Below, one piece after another: positions 22,401 to 33,521 of a DNA stretch of 64,000 nucleotides. The position numbers and the translations under genes are program-made. The notes beneath the pieces were generated by a model. It had not been told where the DNA came from, ran no database searches, and saw only the letters and a list, made by a program, of their open reading frames with translations. The DNA is taken from NCBI RefSeq assembly GCF_014633365.1, contig NC_068347.1:26266493-26330492 (forward strand). Direction: 5' to 3'. Each line of letters starts with the position of its first letter. Position 1 is the first letter of the stretch. This stretch comes from Diospyros lotus (Eukaryota; Streptophyta; Magnoliopsida; Ericales; Ebenaceae).

Positions 22401-22494
22401 ATCAAATCCCACCACATCCAGGCATTCCTAAGGATTTGACCGTGAAACCATCTGGCCCCGGAGCGTCATCGTCTCCCATACTTAATAAGGCTAG
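19428..22494 (-). mobile_element. LINE remnant B
   Basis: The second copy of the LINE described at 2439-9062, without the solo LTR and without the extra tail duplication. It has the same right-hand truncation point (near the RT start) and the same internal A-run, which shows that the two copies arose by segmental duplication rather than by independent insertions. Confidence 0.8.
20440..22494 (-). pseudogene. LINE reverse transcriptase and zf-RVT domain, decayed (copy B)
   Basis: Better preserved than copy A. From right to left on the - strand it holds: an RT entry region with VDESHAAFVAGRSIRDNVLL (22122-22415); a palm segment AYDSIEWDF (near 22060); the catalytic MFADDLLLF (21750-21779); the RT thumb region with LGVPLL and FLWSGSD; and zf-RVT with VPWHRFVWFGYEVPTHSFILW-like residues (20550-20744). 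Frameshifts separate these pieces. No endonuclease or ORF1 is present. Confidence 0.85.
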
Positions 22495-23181
22495 TCTTAC
22501 TTTTTTCTTTCTTTTATTTTTAAAATAATATATATTATCACATATATTTTTTATAGAAGCAAGTCATCACATTTCAATCAATTTCCCATTCACCCCTTTA
22601 AAATTTAGCCGTTATATGACATGCTACAATACTTATTTTGTGCCAATTTTCAAACACTTCACACACAAGTAACATATATCATCAAGATGCTGGTTAATTA
22701 AACCACCCTACAACAGTCTTAACTAGCTCTCCAGTTCATGGTCAACATCTTCACAATTTACACTTCCAAAACACTAGCATCTTCATTCTTCCAAGCACAA
22801 CAAGAATACTCGCTGGAAACTGGTTTGTGATTACAACTCAAGCATCTTTATCAGCAAAAAAAAGTCCGAAACTTTTCACAAGACACGCCGGTGAGTTTAG
22901 TCACCGAAGTGTTGTCTTACAAAAGGTACTTGCCTAGCTAGAAGTTTCAGCTATACATTAGGTTTTTGAGTGTCAATTTGATCTTTGATATGCTCGATGC
23001 ATTGAAATACAGTATCTATGAAATATTTCTGTAGGAAGGACATTTACTGTTCAAAGAACCAAGTAGATTCATTATTCCAATTATTATATTATATACACCT
23101 CAGATTTTACAAGTTGAGTTTTATGTTGGCAAACGGAGTAAATTATCGGAACATTGCGGGTGTAAACTGGTTTGACAGTCT
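22495..23181. repeat. ARP8 3' flank, duplicated (unit 2)
   Basis: Non-coding; matches 9063-9747 and 37800-38215. Confidence 0.7.
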
Positions 23182-23713
23182 TCACCATATGAGGCTTCGC
23201 CTGGATGTATGTCGGAACTGTTTCTTTGCGATGCACCAGCGAACGGGGAAAGTGCTCAACTCTACCAAGGCAAAACAAAAATAGATATTAACTTGTGAGT
23301 TGATAGTAGAGTATGAAAGTTGTATATATTGCATTTTGTAAAGCCCTAATATTTGAATGCATAACTTCAGAAGGACCAGATTACCACTCTTTCGAATGAA
23401 ATATTGTATGACACTAACTTAACCAGCTCACATTATAAGATGTTGCAGCAGAGCATCACTTGTGGATTGAGAAAAAGCTTTAATTAATGAGCAAAAAAGA
23501 AAAAAAGGTCTAAATTTATCACCAATGCAGCCATACAAGTAAATTAGTGATCTTTGCACGTCCGTAGATAATCAACAGAGTGCGTTAGCTTACATTACTG
23601 ATGAGCTTTGCTCCGAACCATGCAGAATCTACACCATAGGGAGCAGAAATCACTCTTATTCCAGAGGATACCGAATGAGGAAGAAGTCTGCTGAGTTCCT
23701 TCTCTTAACCTTC
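23182..23713 (-). pseudogene. ARP8 3'-end fragment, pseudogene copy 2
   Basis: The last exon (23259-23182) still encodes the ARP8 C-terminus. The penultimate exon (23713-23594) encodes GIRVISAPYGVDSAWFGAKL but has one extra base near its acceptor, shifting the frame against the intact gene. Upstream ARP8 exons are absent. It lies antisense just upstream of LLG copy 2. Confidence 0.85.
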
Positions 23714-23805
23714 CTGGAAAATAAAGATCAAAGAGGTATAAAAGGTTGTCATTCAACAGATATATGCACCTCATTTAATTATTCAATGGCCTGCATCTAT
23801 ATATT

Positions 23806-23880
23806 TATTGATAGCAACAGTATGGTTGCACCTTTGAAACGAAAAAGATCATGGGTTTGAGAAGTGGAAACAGCCCTTTT
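23806..23880 (+). mobile_element. Truncated Au-like SINE at the array junction (copy 2)
   Basis: The same truncated SINE as at 10388-10466, with an internal deletion of about 7 bases. It ends at the same junction with the LLG promoter. Confidence 0.65.
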
Positions 23881-23948
23881 ACAATTCACGAGACCGAACA
23901 GCTCATCATGCGGTTGGGTTTCTTAATTAACAATTCACGAGACCGAGC

Positions 23949-23986
<38 letters not shown>

Positions 23987-24089
23987 AGTTCTCTCTTATT
24001 CAGGGCTGAACCATTCATTAGATCTTCGTTCAGCCAGGAGGAAGATCAAGATGTCCTTCTGATCCCTATTATCTCTCCAAATCTCGAAA
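23881..24089 (+). promoter_or_regulatory. LLG copy 2 upstream region, expanded CT microsatellite
   Basis: Nearly identical to 10467-10673, but the CT run (about 23952-23984) is roughly twice as long as in copy 1. A length change in a pyrimidine patch this close to the start codon could affect expression; that is inference. Confidence 0.5.
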
Positions 24090-25541
24090 ATGGAGCGGGA
24101 AAATGGACACGGGATGTCCCGATTGTCTGCCACTCTCTTGGTGCTCTTCAGTTTGGCCTGCCTCTATGTTTCAGTTTCTGCTTCCACTTTCATTTCAGGT
24201 CGGTTACAATTCCGATTGTTTAGGCAAAAAAAGAAAAAAAAAAAAAACCACAATCGATTGATTTTTAGGATTCCGTTGCAATTATTTTGGTTGTGTGTAT
24301 TGCAGGAGATGTATTCGGGGATCAAATTTCGATTGGTCGGAACCTACTTCAAGGCATGAAAGGTGCTTTAGTTTTTACATTTTATGCTTCAAATTTGAGA
24401 AATTCTAAAATTCACTCATGCTAAAATTCACTATCTTAAAAAATTCCTATTTTACCATTCACAGCCACACAACCATCTTCCTTCCCCCTTGCTCCCACAA
24501 TCACAACCGCATCACCAACACCTATTTGCTCCATCTCTCTTTCTCTCTCATCACACCTATCTCTCTCTTTTACTCTTTGACATCCACCTCCCCATCTCTC
24601 TCTCGCACCTTCTCCGCTTCTATCGATGTGCAACCACGACAAACAGGCCACCCTCAAACCGCCAAATACACACACACACACCTATATATACATACATACA
24701 CAAACACACACACATATGCATATACACACAAACACGTATATAAATGAATCTATATATATATATATACACTCGCACGATCACCAGCAATTGACCCATCGCC
24801 CCCGACTGGTAACGAAAAAACCCTCGATCGTCGCCTATTGAGGGTACGTTTTACCCCTGACCTGGGTGTTCGGGGGCTCATGCTGTTATCAGGGGCCCTT
24901 GAAACCCTCGACCCACGGCCGTCAGGGACTCTCAATTTTTTTTTAATTTTTAATTTTTTAAAAAATTAATACTTAATTTTAAATATCAATTAAGTATTCT
25001 AATTATCAATACTTAATTTTTTTTAAAAAAATTATCGACTATAGCATCGAAATGTGACGGCATTTGAACAATAATCAAGATCTTGTGTATTTTTTACGTT
25101 TCTTGAACTTGATTTGTCTCTATAATCAAGTATCGTTTGAACAATAAAAGGGTAAATCAAAATGTGACGGCATCTAAGAATTTGTATCCCTGGAAGAATG
25201 GTGTAGTAATGTATTGCTTTATCTTACTTGCAGCGTGCCCTATTAACTTTGAGTTTTTGAACTATACAATCATCACTAGCAAGTGTAAGGCCCCCCGGTA
25301 CCCAGCCGATATGTGCTGTGCAGCTCTTGCAGAATTTGCTTGCCCTTACGCGGATGAGTTGAACGACTTAAGTAATGACTGCGCCTCAACCATGTTCAGC
25401 TACATCGACCTCTACGGCGAATACCCACCTGGCCTTTTCGCGAATGAGTGCAAGGGCGACAAAAACGGGCTTCCATGCCCCGCAAGCTCACCAGCAGAAT
25501 CACCAAATGACGATGGGAGTCACTTCATAATTCATACGTAG
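24090..25541 (+). CDS. LORELEI-like protein, copy 2, spliced, lacking the GPI-anchor signal
   Basis: Exons are 24090-24198, 24306-24362 and 25234-25541, encoding 157 residues. The signal peptide begins MERENGHGMSRLSATLLVLF. Exon 2 gives GDVFGDQISIGRNLLQGMK, where the other copies have QAKK or QAMK. Exon 3 is almost identical to that of copy 1 and keeps all eight family cysteines and the NYT site. It shares the same 7-bp insertion (25527-25537) and the same early stop, so it also lacks the hydrophobic tail for GPI addition. The shared lesion means copies 1 and 2 descend from one anchorless parent. Function is inferred from the family only (RALF/FERONIA co-receptor); an anchorless form might be secreted or inactive. 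Confidence 0.83.
24668..24766. repeat. CA/TA microsatellite in LLG copy 2 intron 2
   Basis: An (AC)n tract and a TATATA tract, allelic in position to 12257-12345. The overlapping open frames are artefacts. Confidence 0.9.
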
Positions 25542-27440
25542 TCCACCCCCACTGCTAGTTCTCACAACTACAGGCCTTGTGTTGCTGCTATTGCAACTAT
25601 TCTGAAGACTTTTACCTTGTTTTCTCCACGTATTTTGTGTTTCAATAACCTCAGCCAAAGTCACTGTTTCCAGATAGGTTTGAGGAATGCTTTCTTGTCA
25701 GGACCACATCTGCTAGGTTTTACATTCTTTGATTCCTGTAACGGAAGATAGTGTTTGTATCTGTTTGTGAATCATGTTACCAGGCCAGATGATTTTAACT
25801 GCAAAATGAATCTCTTTGGCTTCTCTAAGATCATATTTATCATATATACTTCCATATATTATGGAATCGATGTTCTCTTTGGGCTTGTTTGGATGTCTAC
25901 TGCATATAATATCCGGACATCTTTAAATTTTTTTTTTTTGAAGTAGTAGTTAAACTCAAGGGGTATTTTTGTAATCTTTCAAGTGATTGAAAACATCCCA
26001 AGGGCATTTTGGAAATTTTAAGGGGCACAAACAAATTTTTTTTTTTAAAGAAGAATGGAGCTTTAGTGTCATTTTTTAAAGATTTTTGGGGTGCTGGTAT
26101 AAATCCCAAAAGTTAGGGGATAAAATCCAATAACCAAAAATTGAGGAGTCCAAGGATGTATTGCATGGGTTTAAATGAAAAAAAAATCAAAATAAAGCGG
26201 ATAAAGCGTAATTTTAAAAAATCCAGCAACTTGCAATGCAATTTTCTTTGTTGTACTACCATACTTCCAATATTGGATCTCAATAGAGAGATTATGAACC
26301 TAAGGATGAAGAAAAAAAAGAAAAATGGATTGGATTGTAGATTTTAAGTGGTTTACATATTTGAATTTATTTTCTTCGCGTAGAGTTAGACATGATTTCT
26401 TCAAATAGAGTGAGTTTGAGGGCTTGTGAGGTTTGGGTAAAGGGGTTTTTATTCTTGTCCTCACAAATTTGGTAAGGTTTTGAGTGATTTTGGGTTAGGT
26501 TTTGAAAAATTGGGTGTTCCACATGATATAGTTGGAAAAATCAAAATTAAGGGTCAAGATAAGTAAATAAGGAGAAGAGGAAGAGATCGGGTGTTTTTGG
26601 GAATTTTGGCGTAAAATTGAGAGAGATTTTGAAGAAACTAATCTACAACAACTAAGGTCATCTCAGTTTGAAAATGAGAAAGCAATAAAAAAAATGAGAA
26701 TAAATGATAAAAAATGAGTAAAATAAAGCCAAAAAAAGTTAAAGTGACAATTGAAAGTAGGAGTTTCATTGCAAAGATGGTCAAAAGAGAAAAAGTGTCA
26801 AGCACATGAGCAACACATGCATGACAATGAGCGTTGGACTTGTGCATGGACAACTTGCACTAGTGGAAAAAAAGAAAAAAATTGAAAATAATTAAAAAAA
26901 GAAATAATTATAAAAAAAATAAAAAATATTTTGAAAGGTAATTCAAGTATTTGGGAGATAATCCAAGCTTGGAAAAAGCACATTTGGCTCGTTCATATCA
27001 CAAATAAAAGGTTAAAAGTCGACACATTATATAAATATTTTATCAATTTTTTTTTAAGAATAATCAAGGTACAAGTATTTTATTTGCATAATTAACATAA
27101 AAATATAGGATTGCATGGCAATGTCTTGAATATCATGTAATAAAATGTGAAAATTTATCAAGCACGCACTAGTTACTATTTGTGAAAAATTCACATGAAT
27201 ATGCAATTGCAAATCCATGGTTTGTTTATTCTTGTCATAAGTTTTGTGCAAAAATATTTTTGAAACATATAGCTAATCTCGAAATGTATTTTTTTCTATA
27301 ATATATATATATTGATGTGATAGATAATCCACCAAATAAGGTACTATTTGATGAATGAGACATGAGGATAATGAATTTATTCTTTTGAAATTTAGAGTTG
27401 GTTTCTCTTTTATCTTCAATGCTTCAAATTTGTACTCTTA
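25542..27440. repeat. LLG downstream flank, array unit 2
   Basis: Matches 341-2200. No gene is seen. It includes the uninterrupted site (near 27215) of the LTR element inserted in unit 1. Confidence 0.75.
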
Positions 27441-29214
27441 TTTATGTTGCATATTGAACAAATATATAGTTTATGTATCCCAACCTTAAATCGAACAACA
27501 AGTATGTATTTATTTATGTATTTAATTATTGAATATACGTCTTGGTTAAATACCAAAGTTATGTATAATGTGTATATTATATTTCGTTGCGTGTATTTGA
27601 TACACGGTAACAAATTTATTTTTGCCTATACTGCTGTATTAGTGATTCCCTTCAATATACATATTGGAGACACATGTTTCTACCACATTGGAATATCCTC
27701 TAAAAAATGATGTAGCCATTATGCCTCTTTGCCACATTTGTAAGATAATAAATTCAGATTGCATAGTGGATCTGGCTATAACAATCTGTTTAGAGGATTT
27801 TCAGGCCACAACTACACCAACGAGAGCGAATACATATCTACTTGTAGATTTCAAGTCTTTTACATCAGATATCTAGTTTGCATCACTATATCCTTCTAGG
27901 ACAGCTAGGTATCTGGTGTAACGCGGCCCATAGTTACGAGTATATCGTAAGTATCTAAATACTCTTTCTATTGCTTTCCAATTGTCAGCGTTAAGATTAC
28001 TCATATATCTACTCAGTTTATTGACTATAAGCAATATTTGGTTTAGTACAGCTCATTAAATATATTAAATTTTCAATTACTCTAGAGTACTCTACTTGAG
28101 AAATACTCTCACATCTATTCTTAGGTAGATGAAGACTAATGTCTAATGGTGTTCTAACTACACTAGAATCATTCTTGTTGAATTTCACCAGAATTTTGTC
28201 CACGTAATTTGACTGACTCAAAATGAGACCATCTGATATTCTTGTGATTTTAACCCCTAAAATCACATTTGTAAGCGCCATATCCTTCACGTCAAATATT
28301 GAATTTAACATATTCTTTGTAGATTTGACAATCTTATCATCACTACCAACAATGAGTATATCATTCACATAAAGACACAAAATGACATAGCCATTTCCTG
28401 TGTCTTTAATATAAACACATTTGTTACACTCATTGATCTTAAATAGATTGGTTATCATTGTATTATTAAATTTTTCATGCCATTGCTTAGGTTCTTGTTT
28501 TAAGCCATATAATGATTTTACCAATTTACAGATTTTCTTTTCTTGTCACTATAAAACTTTTGGGTTGTTCCATATAAATTTTTTCATCCAAATCTCCATT
28601 TAAGATAGTTGTTTTCATATCTATTTGATGTACTTCTAAATTTCACAAAACTACAATTGCAAGTATTATCCGAATGAAATTTATTTTTGTTATAGAAGAA
28701 TATATATCAAAGTAATCTGGGTCTTCTCGTTGTCTATAATATTTAATTATGAGTTTAGTCTTATATTTATCAATAAAACCATCTGCTTTCATTTTCCTTT
28801 TAAGGATACACTTAGACCCCAAAGGTTTACACTAAGGAGACAGATCTACTAGTTTTCAGGTATGATTCTGTAAAATAGAATCAACTTCACTTTTAATTGC
28901 TTCTTTCCACAAAAGTCCATCTTAAGAACTTATAGCTTTTTCATAATTTTGTGGTTATTTTTCTAACAAGTAAGTTAGGAAATTTGGGTCAAAAGATTTT
29001 TCCACTCTTGTTCTTTTGCTCCATCTAGGTTCATTTTAGAGTTCTTGTTCATATTTTGAATCATGACTCTCTTAATTCATAGTTTTGTATGCTCGTTTAG
29101 ACGAATTTGAAGCCTTCAAATAATGATACATTTCTTGATTATAGTGTTCTTGTGTATATTTGGGTTTTTAGACTCATACACAAGGAGTTGATAAGCATTA
29201 CTATTATGTGAATA
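27441..29214 (-). mobile_element. Ty1/copia retrotransposon fragment
   Basis: On the - strand, from right to left: an RT N-terminal segment (HQIDMKTTILNGDLDEKIYM near 28560-28660), the main RT segment with VKSLYGLKQ (28018-28524), and an RNase H-like segment with EGYSDANWISD (27690-27990). The catalytic YVDD box reads YVND, replacing the first aspartate. No LTRs were identified, and stop codons and frameshifts occur throughout. It occupies the place that the LINE holds in units 0 and 1. Confidence 0.8.
28018..28524 (-). pseudogene. copia reverse transcriptase fragment, catalytic site mutated
   Basis: 168 open codons with the copia landmarks YGLKQ, QWHEKF, a YVNDILIVGS active-site region (normally YVDD), LGVKI and YVDKIL, ending near PNIAYSQ. 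The changed aspartate, together with surrounding frameshifts, makes it inactive. Confidence 0.85.
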
Positions 29215-29814
29215 ATCAATTTTCAATTCACCCCTTTAAAATTTAGCCTTTATATGACATACTACAGTGCTTATTTTGTGCCAATTTTCCAACACTTCAC
29301 ACACAAGTAACATATATCATCAAGATGCTGGTTAAACCACCCTACAACAGTCTTAACTAGCTCTGGAGTTCATGGTCAACATCTTCACAATTTACACTTC
29401 CAAAACACTAGCATCTTCATTCTTCCAAGCACAACAAGAATACTCGCTGGAAACTAGTTTGTGATTACAACTCAAGCATCTTTATCAGCAAAAAAAAGTC
29501 CGAAACTTTTCACAAGACACGCTGGTGAGTTTAGTCACCGAAGTTTTGTCTTACAAAAGGTACTTGCCTAGCTAGAAGTTTCAGCTATACATTAGGTTTT
29601 GAGTGTCAATTTGATCTTTGATATGCTCGATGCATTGAAATACAGTATCTATGAAATATTTCTATAGGAAGGACATTTACAGTTCAAAGAACCAAGTAGA
29701 TTCATTATTCCAATTATTATATTATATTCATCTCAGATTTTACAAGTTGAGTTTCATGTTGGCAAACGGAGTAAATTATCGGAACATTGCCGGTGTAAAC
29801 TGGTTTGACAGTCT
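29215..29814. repeat. ARP8 3' flank, duplicated (unit 3)
   Basis: Non-coding; matches 9140-9747 and 37800-38215. Confidence 0.7.
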
Positions 29815-30075
29815 TCACCATATGAGGCTTCGCCTGGATGTATGTCGGAACTGTTTCTTTGCGATGCACCAGCGACCGGGGAAAGTGCTCAACTGTACCA
29901 AGGCAAAACAAAAATAGATATTAACTTGTGAATTGATGGTAAGAGTATGAAAGTTGTATTTATTGCATTTTGTGAAGCCCTAATATTTGAATGCATAACT
30001 TCAGAAGGACCAGATTACCATTCTTTCGAATTAAATATTTTATCACACTAGCTTAACCAGCTCACATTCTAAGGT

Positions 30076-31394
30076 GGTGTTCTCTTTGTATTTTATTTTT
30101 GAGTTTTAAGTTTTGAATTCATTTTAAATTTTTGTGTTTTAGATGTCTGTTTTGAGATTTTTGAAAACAAGTTTTTTTTGTCATTTTAAAAAATTATTTC
30201 TTAAAATAAAAAACTAAAAAACGAATTTGTTTTAAAATTTTAAAAACGGTTTCTTTTTTGTTATTATGATATTTTATTTAATGAATTTGATTCAAAATAA
30301 ATTGTAAATACTTATTAGTAAATTGTAAATTTTATTCAAATACCTTAAACTATAAAATAAAAAATCAAAATCTAAAAAATATCATTAAAAAAAATTGATA
30401 CAAAAAAATCATATCACATTCAGTTTAATATTTAAATAAAATAAAAAAATTAAATAACACAAACAAAAAAAAAATCGCAAAGGGGTAGAACCGTTGTAGA
30501 CTATCTTCTTCCATCTCTTAGGGCTTTTTGCGCTTCCCAGCGCCGTTGCCATTGCCTCTTCCTTTCACTCCCAGTCGTCTCTGTTTCTCCTTCTTATCAT
30601 CGTCGATCACCCCATCTTCTTCCTCACCCCATCATTGATGTAGCTTTAGTCGTTGACTTTTTTCCTAAACAACGGCTATAGAGGCTACTATTTGAAAGGA
30701 AATAGGGGAAGAGACCAACGCCATGACCGAGAAGGAGCAACTCAACTAGTTGGCCATGATAGTGGCCTTAAACCATCGATTGGCGAACGACAACGAAGAA
30801 CAACGATGACGACCAAGACGATGACCCACGATGGAGAAGGCAGCAAGGCCCATGTTTGCCAGTGACACCGATTAGATCTGATTTATGCCATGGCGCGAGC
30901 AGAGGAGGTGAGAAAGGAGAAGAGAGAGGAGAGAGATAAGATATGTGGGTTTGCGCGGAGGCGGTAGACGACAACTTTCGGGGGTGGTGGGCGAGGTCGA
31001 CAGTGGCTCATGGCAGTGACAGAGGGTGGGGTGGTTGACGACTGATGCTTGAGAGAGAGAAAGCAGATAAGAGAAAGAGAAAACATAGAGATTTGTTCGA
31101 GATTTTAGGGGGTAGGAGTAGGGGTAGGGGTAGGGCGGGAGGGGAGGGCGAGAGGCTATTTTCTGTGTTTTTCAGTTTTAGGGAAGGGGAGAGGCTGTTT
31201 TATGTGTTTTTCAATTTTTAGTGTATTTTCACTGAAAACGCCTAAAACAACAATTTTGTTGTTTTGAATTTTCTTTACAAAATTTGTAGTTATTTTCGAA
31301 AATGTGTTTTTGAAAATAGCAAAATAAATGCGTTTTCAGTGTTTTGAAAAATTAAAAACTCAAAACTAGTTGAAAACGACAAAGAAAATAGGCC
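30076..31394. mobile_element. MULE-like non-autonomous DNA transposon, candidate
   Basis: Inserted where the paralogous units read straight through (for example 10005-10015). Ends are an imperfect inverted pair: ggtgttctctttgtatttta on the left, and the complement of gacaaagaaaataggcc on the right. Both continue into AT-rich arms with gagttttaagttttgaa-like sequence. The flanks look like a decayed 9-bp duplication. The GC-richer centre (30480-31080) has short open frames on both strands but no known domain. No transposase is present. Confidence 0.55.
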
Positions 31395-31693
31395 TTTAGA
31401 AGTTGTAGCAGACAATCACTTGTGGATTGAGAAAAAGCTTTAATTAATGAGCAAAAAAGGAAAAAAAGCTCTAAATTTGTCACCAATGCAGCCATACAAG
31501 TAAATTAGTGATCTTTGCACGTCCGTAGATAATCAACATAGTGCGGTAGCTTACATTACTAATGAGCTTTACTTCGAACGAGAACTGGCCTTGGCCTAGG
31601 GCGATAACCCGGGGCCCACAATTGAGAAGGACCAAATGATCAAAAAAATTTAATAATATATATATTTAATTCCCCCCCCCCCCATTCTCTCCC

Positions 31694-31863
31694 GTGCGAT
31701 TTTGTTCACCCCCTTTAACGGGGTGACCATCACCCTCACAATTTATGTGAGGGTGAAAAAGCAACGGAACGATAATTTTCATGCCGTTTCGTTACTTTAT
31801 CACCCTCACAGAAATTATGAGGGTGATGATTACTCCCATTTTTTAGGGTGAACAAAATTGCAC
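31694..31863. mobile_element. Nested MITE, 170 bp, palindromic
   Basis: Terminal inverted repeats: gtgcgattttgttcaccc on the left and gggtgaacaaaattgcac on the right. The interior has three further hairpins (caccctcacaatttatgtga; gcaacggaacg with cgtttcgttac; tcaccctcacagaaattatg). ccattctctccc and ccattctctctccc flank it as a probable target duplication. Confidence 0.75.
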
Positions 31864-32495
31864 TCCATTCTCTCTCCCTTCCTCCACTCACCCTTACCAT
31901 GCCAATCTGAAAAAATTGTCCCATGTAGTTTACATTTTATCTCCAATTACCTCATTCACTTTCACAAAATTAATCTCTTTATTCCCCCACTATTCTTTCT
32001 CCTCTCCCATCCCCCATCTCCTTCGCCCTCAGGCAAAAATCTGAAACCCAACGCCATTCTCTCTATTTCTTTTCTTTTAATTTTCTCTCAACAATATATT
32101 AATAAATTATTGATTTTGTAAAATCTAACCATTTGATTTTTGATTTAATCGTATTTTCATCGTGAAAGTGTTCTCGATCTATAAGTAGGTAAGTCTTTTA
32201 AAATTTTCAGCAATTATTTTTAATTTTCAATACAGATCCATGATATATATTTTAAGTTTTAGTTATGTACTGTTATATTGGACTGTTACGGACGTTAATT
32301 ACATAAGAAATAATACTTATTGCTAAACCAGTGAGGTATAATGGATTCTGGTTAAATTACACTGTTATGTCAAATTAGAAAATTTGTCATTTTTTTTTGT
32401 TTTCGGAATTTTCTGCCCTAGAAATTTGTAAATTGTAATATATATCTTTATTTTTTTTCTTCTTTATTATTTATTTAATTCAACAGAAAATTTAA

Positions 32496-32933
32496 TTGGA
32501 ATTCTTGTTCTTTATAATTGGAAGTTTCAAGTGGAAGAAAATATGCTCAAAATCTAAGTTTTATCGTTCTTTGTTAATTAGTTTTATAATTTTTTATTAT
32601 GTTGTGTTTATTATAAAAATTAAAAAATATTTCCTAAGAAACAACTTTTCGAAAATCTCAAGAGACAAAGAAAGAAAAAAAAGAGAAGAAATTGCTCAAA
32701 GTTTAAGGGAATCTTTAAATAAATATTTTGTTAAACAAATCAATACTCCACTTAAAAATTTAAATGAAGATTTACCAAATGAACGTGAACAATCAATTCA
32801 ATTGGAAGAATTAGTAGAAAATAAGAATCAAGTGAATAAAGAAATTGGTGATCTAGATGAAAATGAAAATATTGATGAATCTTTTCTTGAGAAAAATGAA
32901 AATATTGATCAACCTTGTCGTGAAGTTAGTTGA
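32496..32933 (+). pseudogene. hAT-like (TTF-type zinc finger) transposase N-terminal remnant
   Basis: An open frame of 145 codons. From about 32640 it resembles the N-terminal region of plant TTF-type/zf-MYM hAT transposases: a lysine-rich DKERKKREEIAQSLRESLNK followed by YFVKQ, then an acidic stretch repeating DENENID and EKNENID. The rest of the transposase is absent. The first 45 residues are hydrophobic and unrelated, probably not coding. Confidence 0.45.
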
Positions 32934-33205
32934 TAATTTTTATTTTATTATTTAATTTATATAAAGGGATACACTTGATAAAATTTGTTGTGGAACTTAC
33001 AAAATTCAGGACCTGCTCTGAACCATGCAGAATCTACACCATAGGGAGCAGAAATCACTCTTACTCCAGAGGATACCGAACGAGGAAGAAGTCTGCTGAG
33101 TGAGATCCTTCTCTAAACCTTCCTGGAAAATAAAGATCAAAGAGGTATAAAAGGTTTTCATTCAACAGATATATGCACCTCATTTAATTATTCTTTAATA
33201 TTTAT

Positions 33206-33283
33206 TGGTAGCAACAGTATGGTTGCGCCTTTCACATTTGTAACAAAAAAGATGATGTGTTTGAGAAGTGGAAACAGCCTTTC
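33206..33283 (+). mobile_element. Truncated Au-like SINE at the array junction (copy 3)
   Basis: As at 10388-10466: ggtagcaacagtatggttgc, then tgtttgagaagtggaaacag, cut at the same point before the LLG upstream region. Confidence 0.65.
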
Positions 33284-33521
33284 TACAATTCATGACACCG
33301 AACAGCTCATCACGCGGTTTGGAATTTTTAATTAACAAAACAGAAGCTGATTTTCGCGTCTGCTTGCCCTACATCTCTCTCTCTCTCTCTCTCTCTGTCT
33401 ACAGTTCTCTCTCATTCAGGGCTAAACCATTCATTTGACCTTTGTTCAGACAGGAGGAAGACCAAGATGTTATTCTGATCCAACACTTGCTCCGTCCCTC
33501 TTCTCTCTCCAAATCTCGAAA
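33284..33521 (+). promoter_or_regulatory. LLG copy 3 upstream region with CT microsatellite
   Basis: Related to the other LLG upstream regions, but the stretch 33330-33375 differs: the second 24-base motif of copies 1 and 2 is missing. A CT run lies at about 33375-33400. Confidence 0.5.

Larger units (their letters stand above)
31579..33014 (+). mobile_element. hAT-type DNA transposon remnant, 8-bp target duplication
   Basis: It splits the ARP8 pseudo-exon. The flanks ACTTCGAA (31571-31578) and GCTCTGAA (33015-33022) are both one or two changes from GCTCCGAA at the empty site in the other units, giving the 8-bp duplication expected of hAT elements. It carries a transposase N-terminal remnant at 32640-32933 and a nested MITE at 31694-31863. 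Its terminal inverted repeats are poor. Confidence 0.65.
29815..33122 (-). pseudogene. ARP8 3'-end fragment, pseudogene copy 3, split by two transposons
   Basis: The last exon (29892-29815) encodes an intact C-terminus. The intron before it carries a MULE-like element (30076-31394). The penultimate exon is cut in two: its donor side ends at 31555, and its acceptor side lies at 33015-33122 beyond a hAT element. Five extra bases near 33100 also shift the frame. The fragment is antisense to LLG copy 3 and clearly non-functional. Confidence 0.85.
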
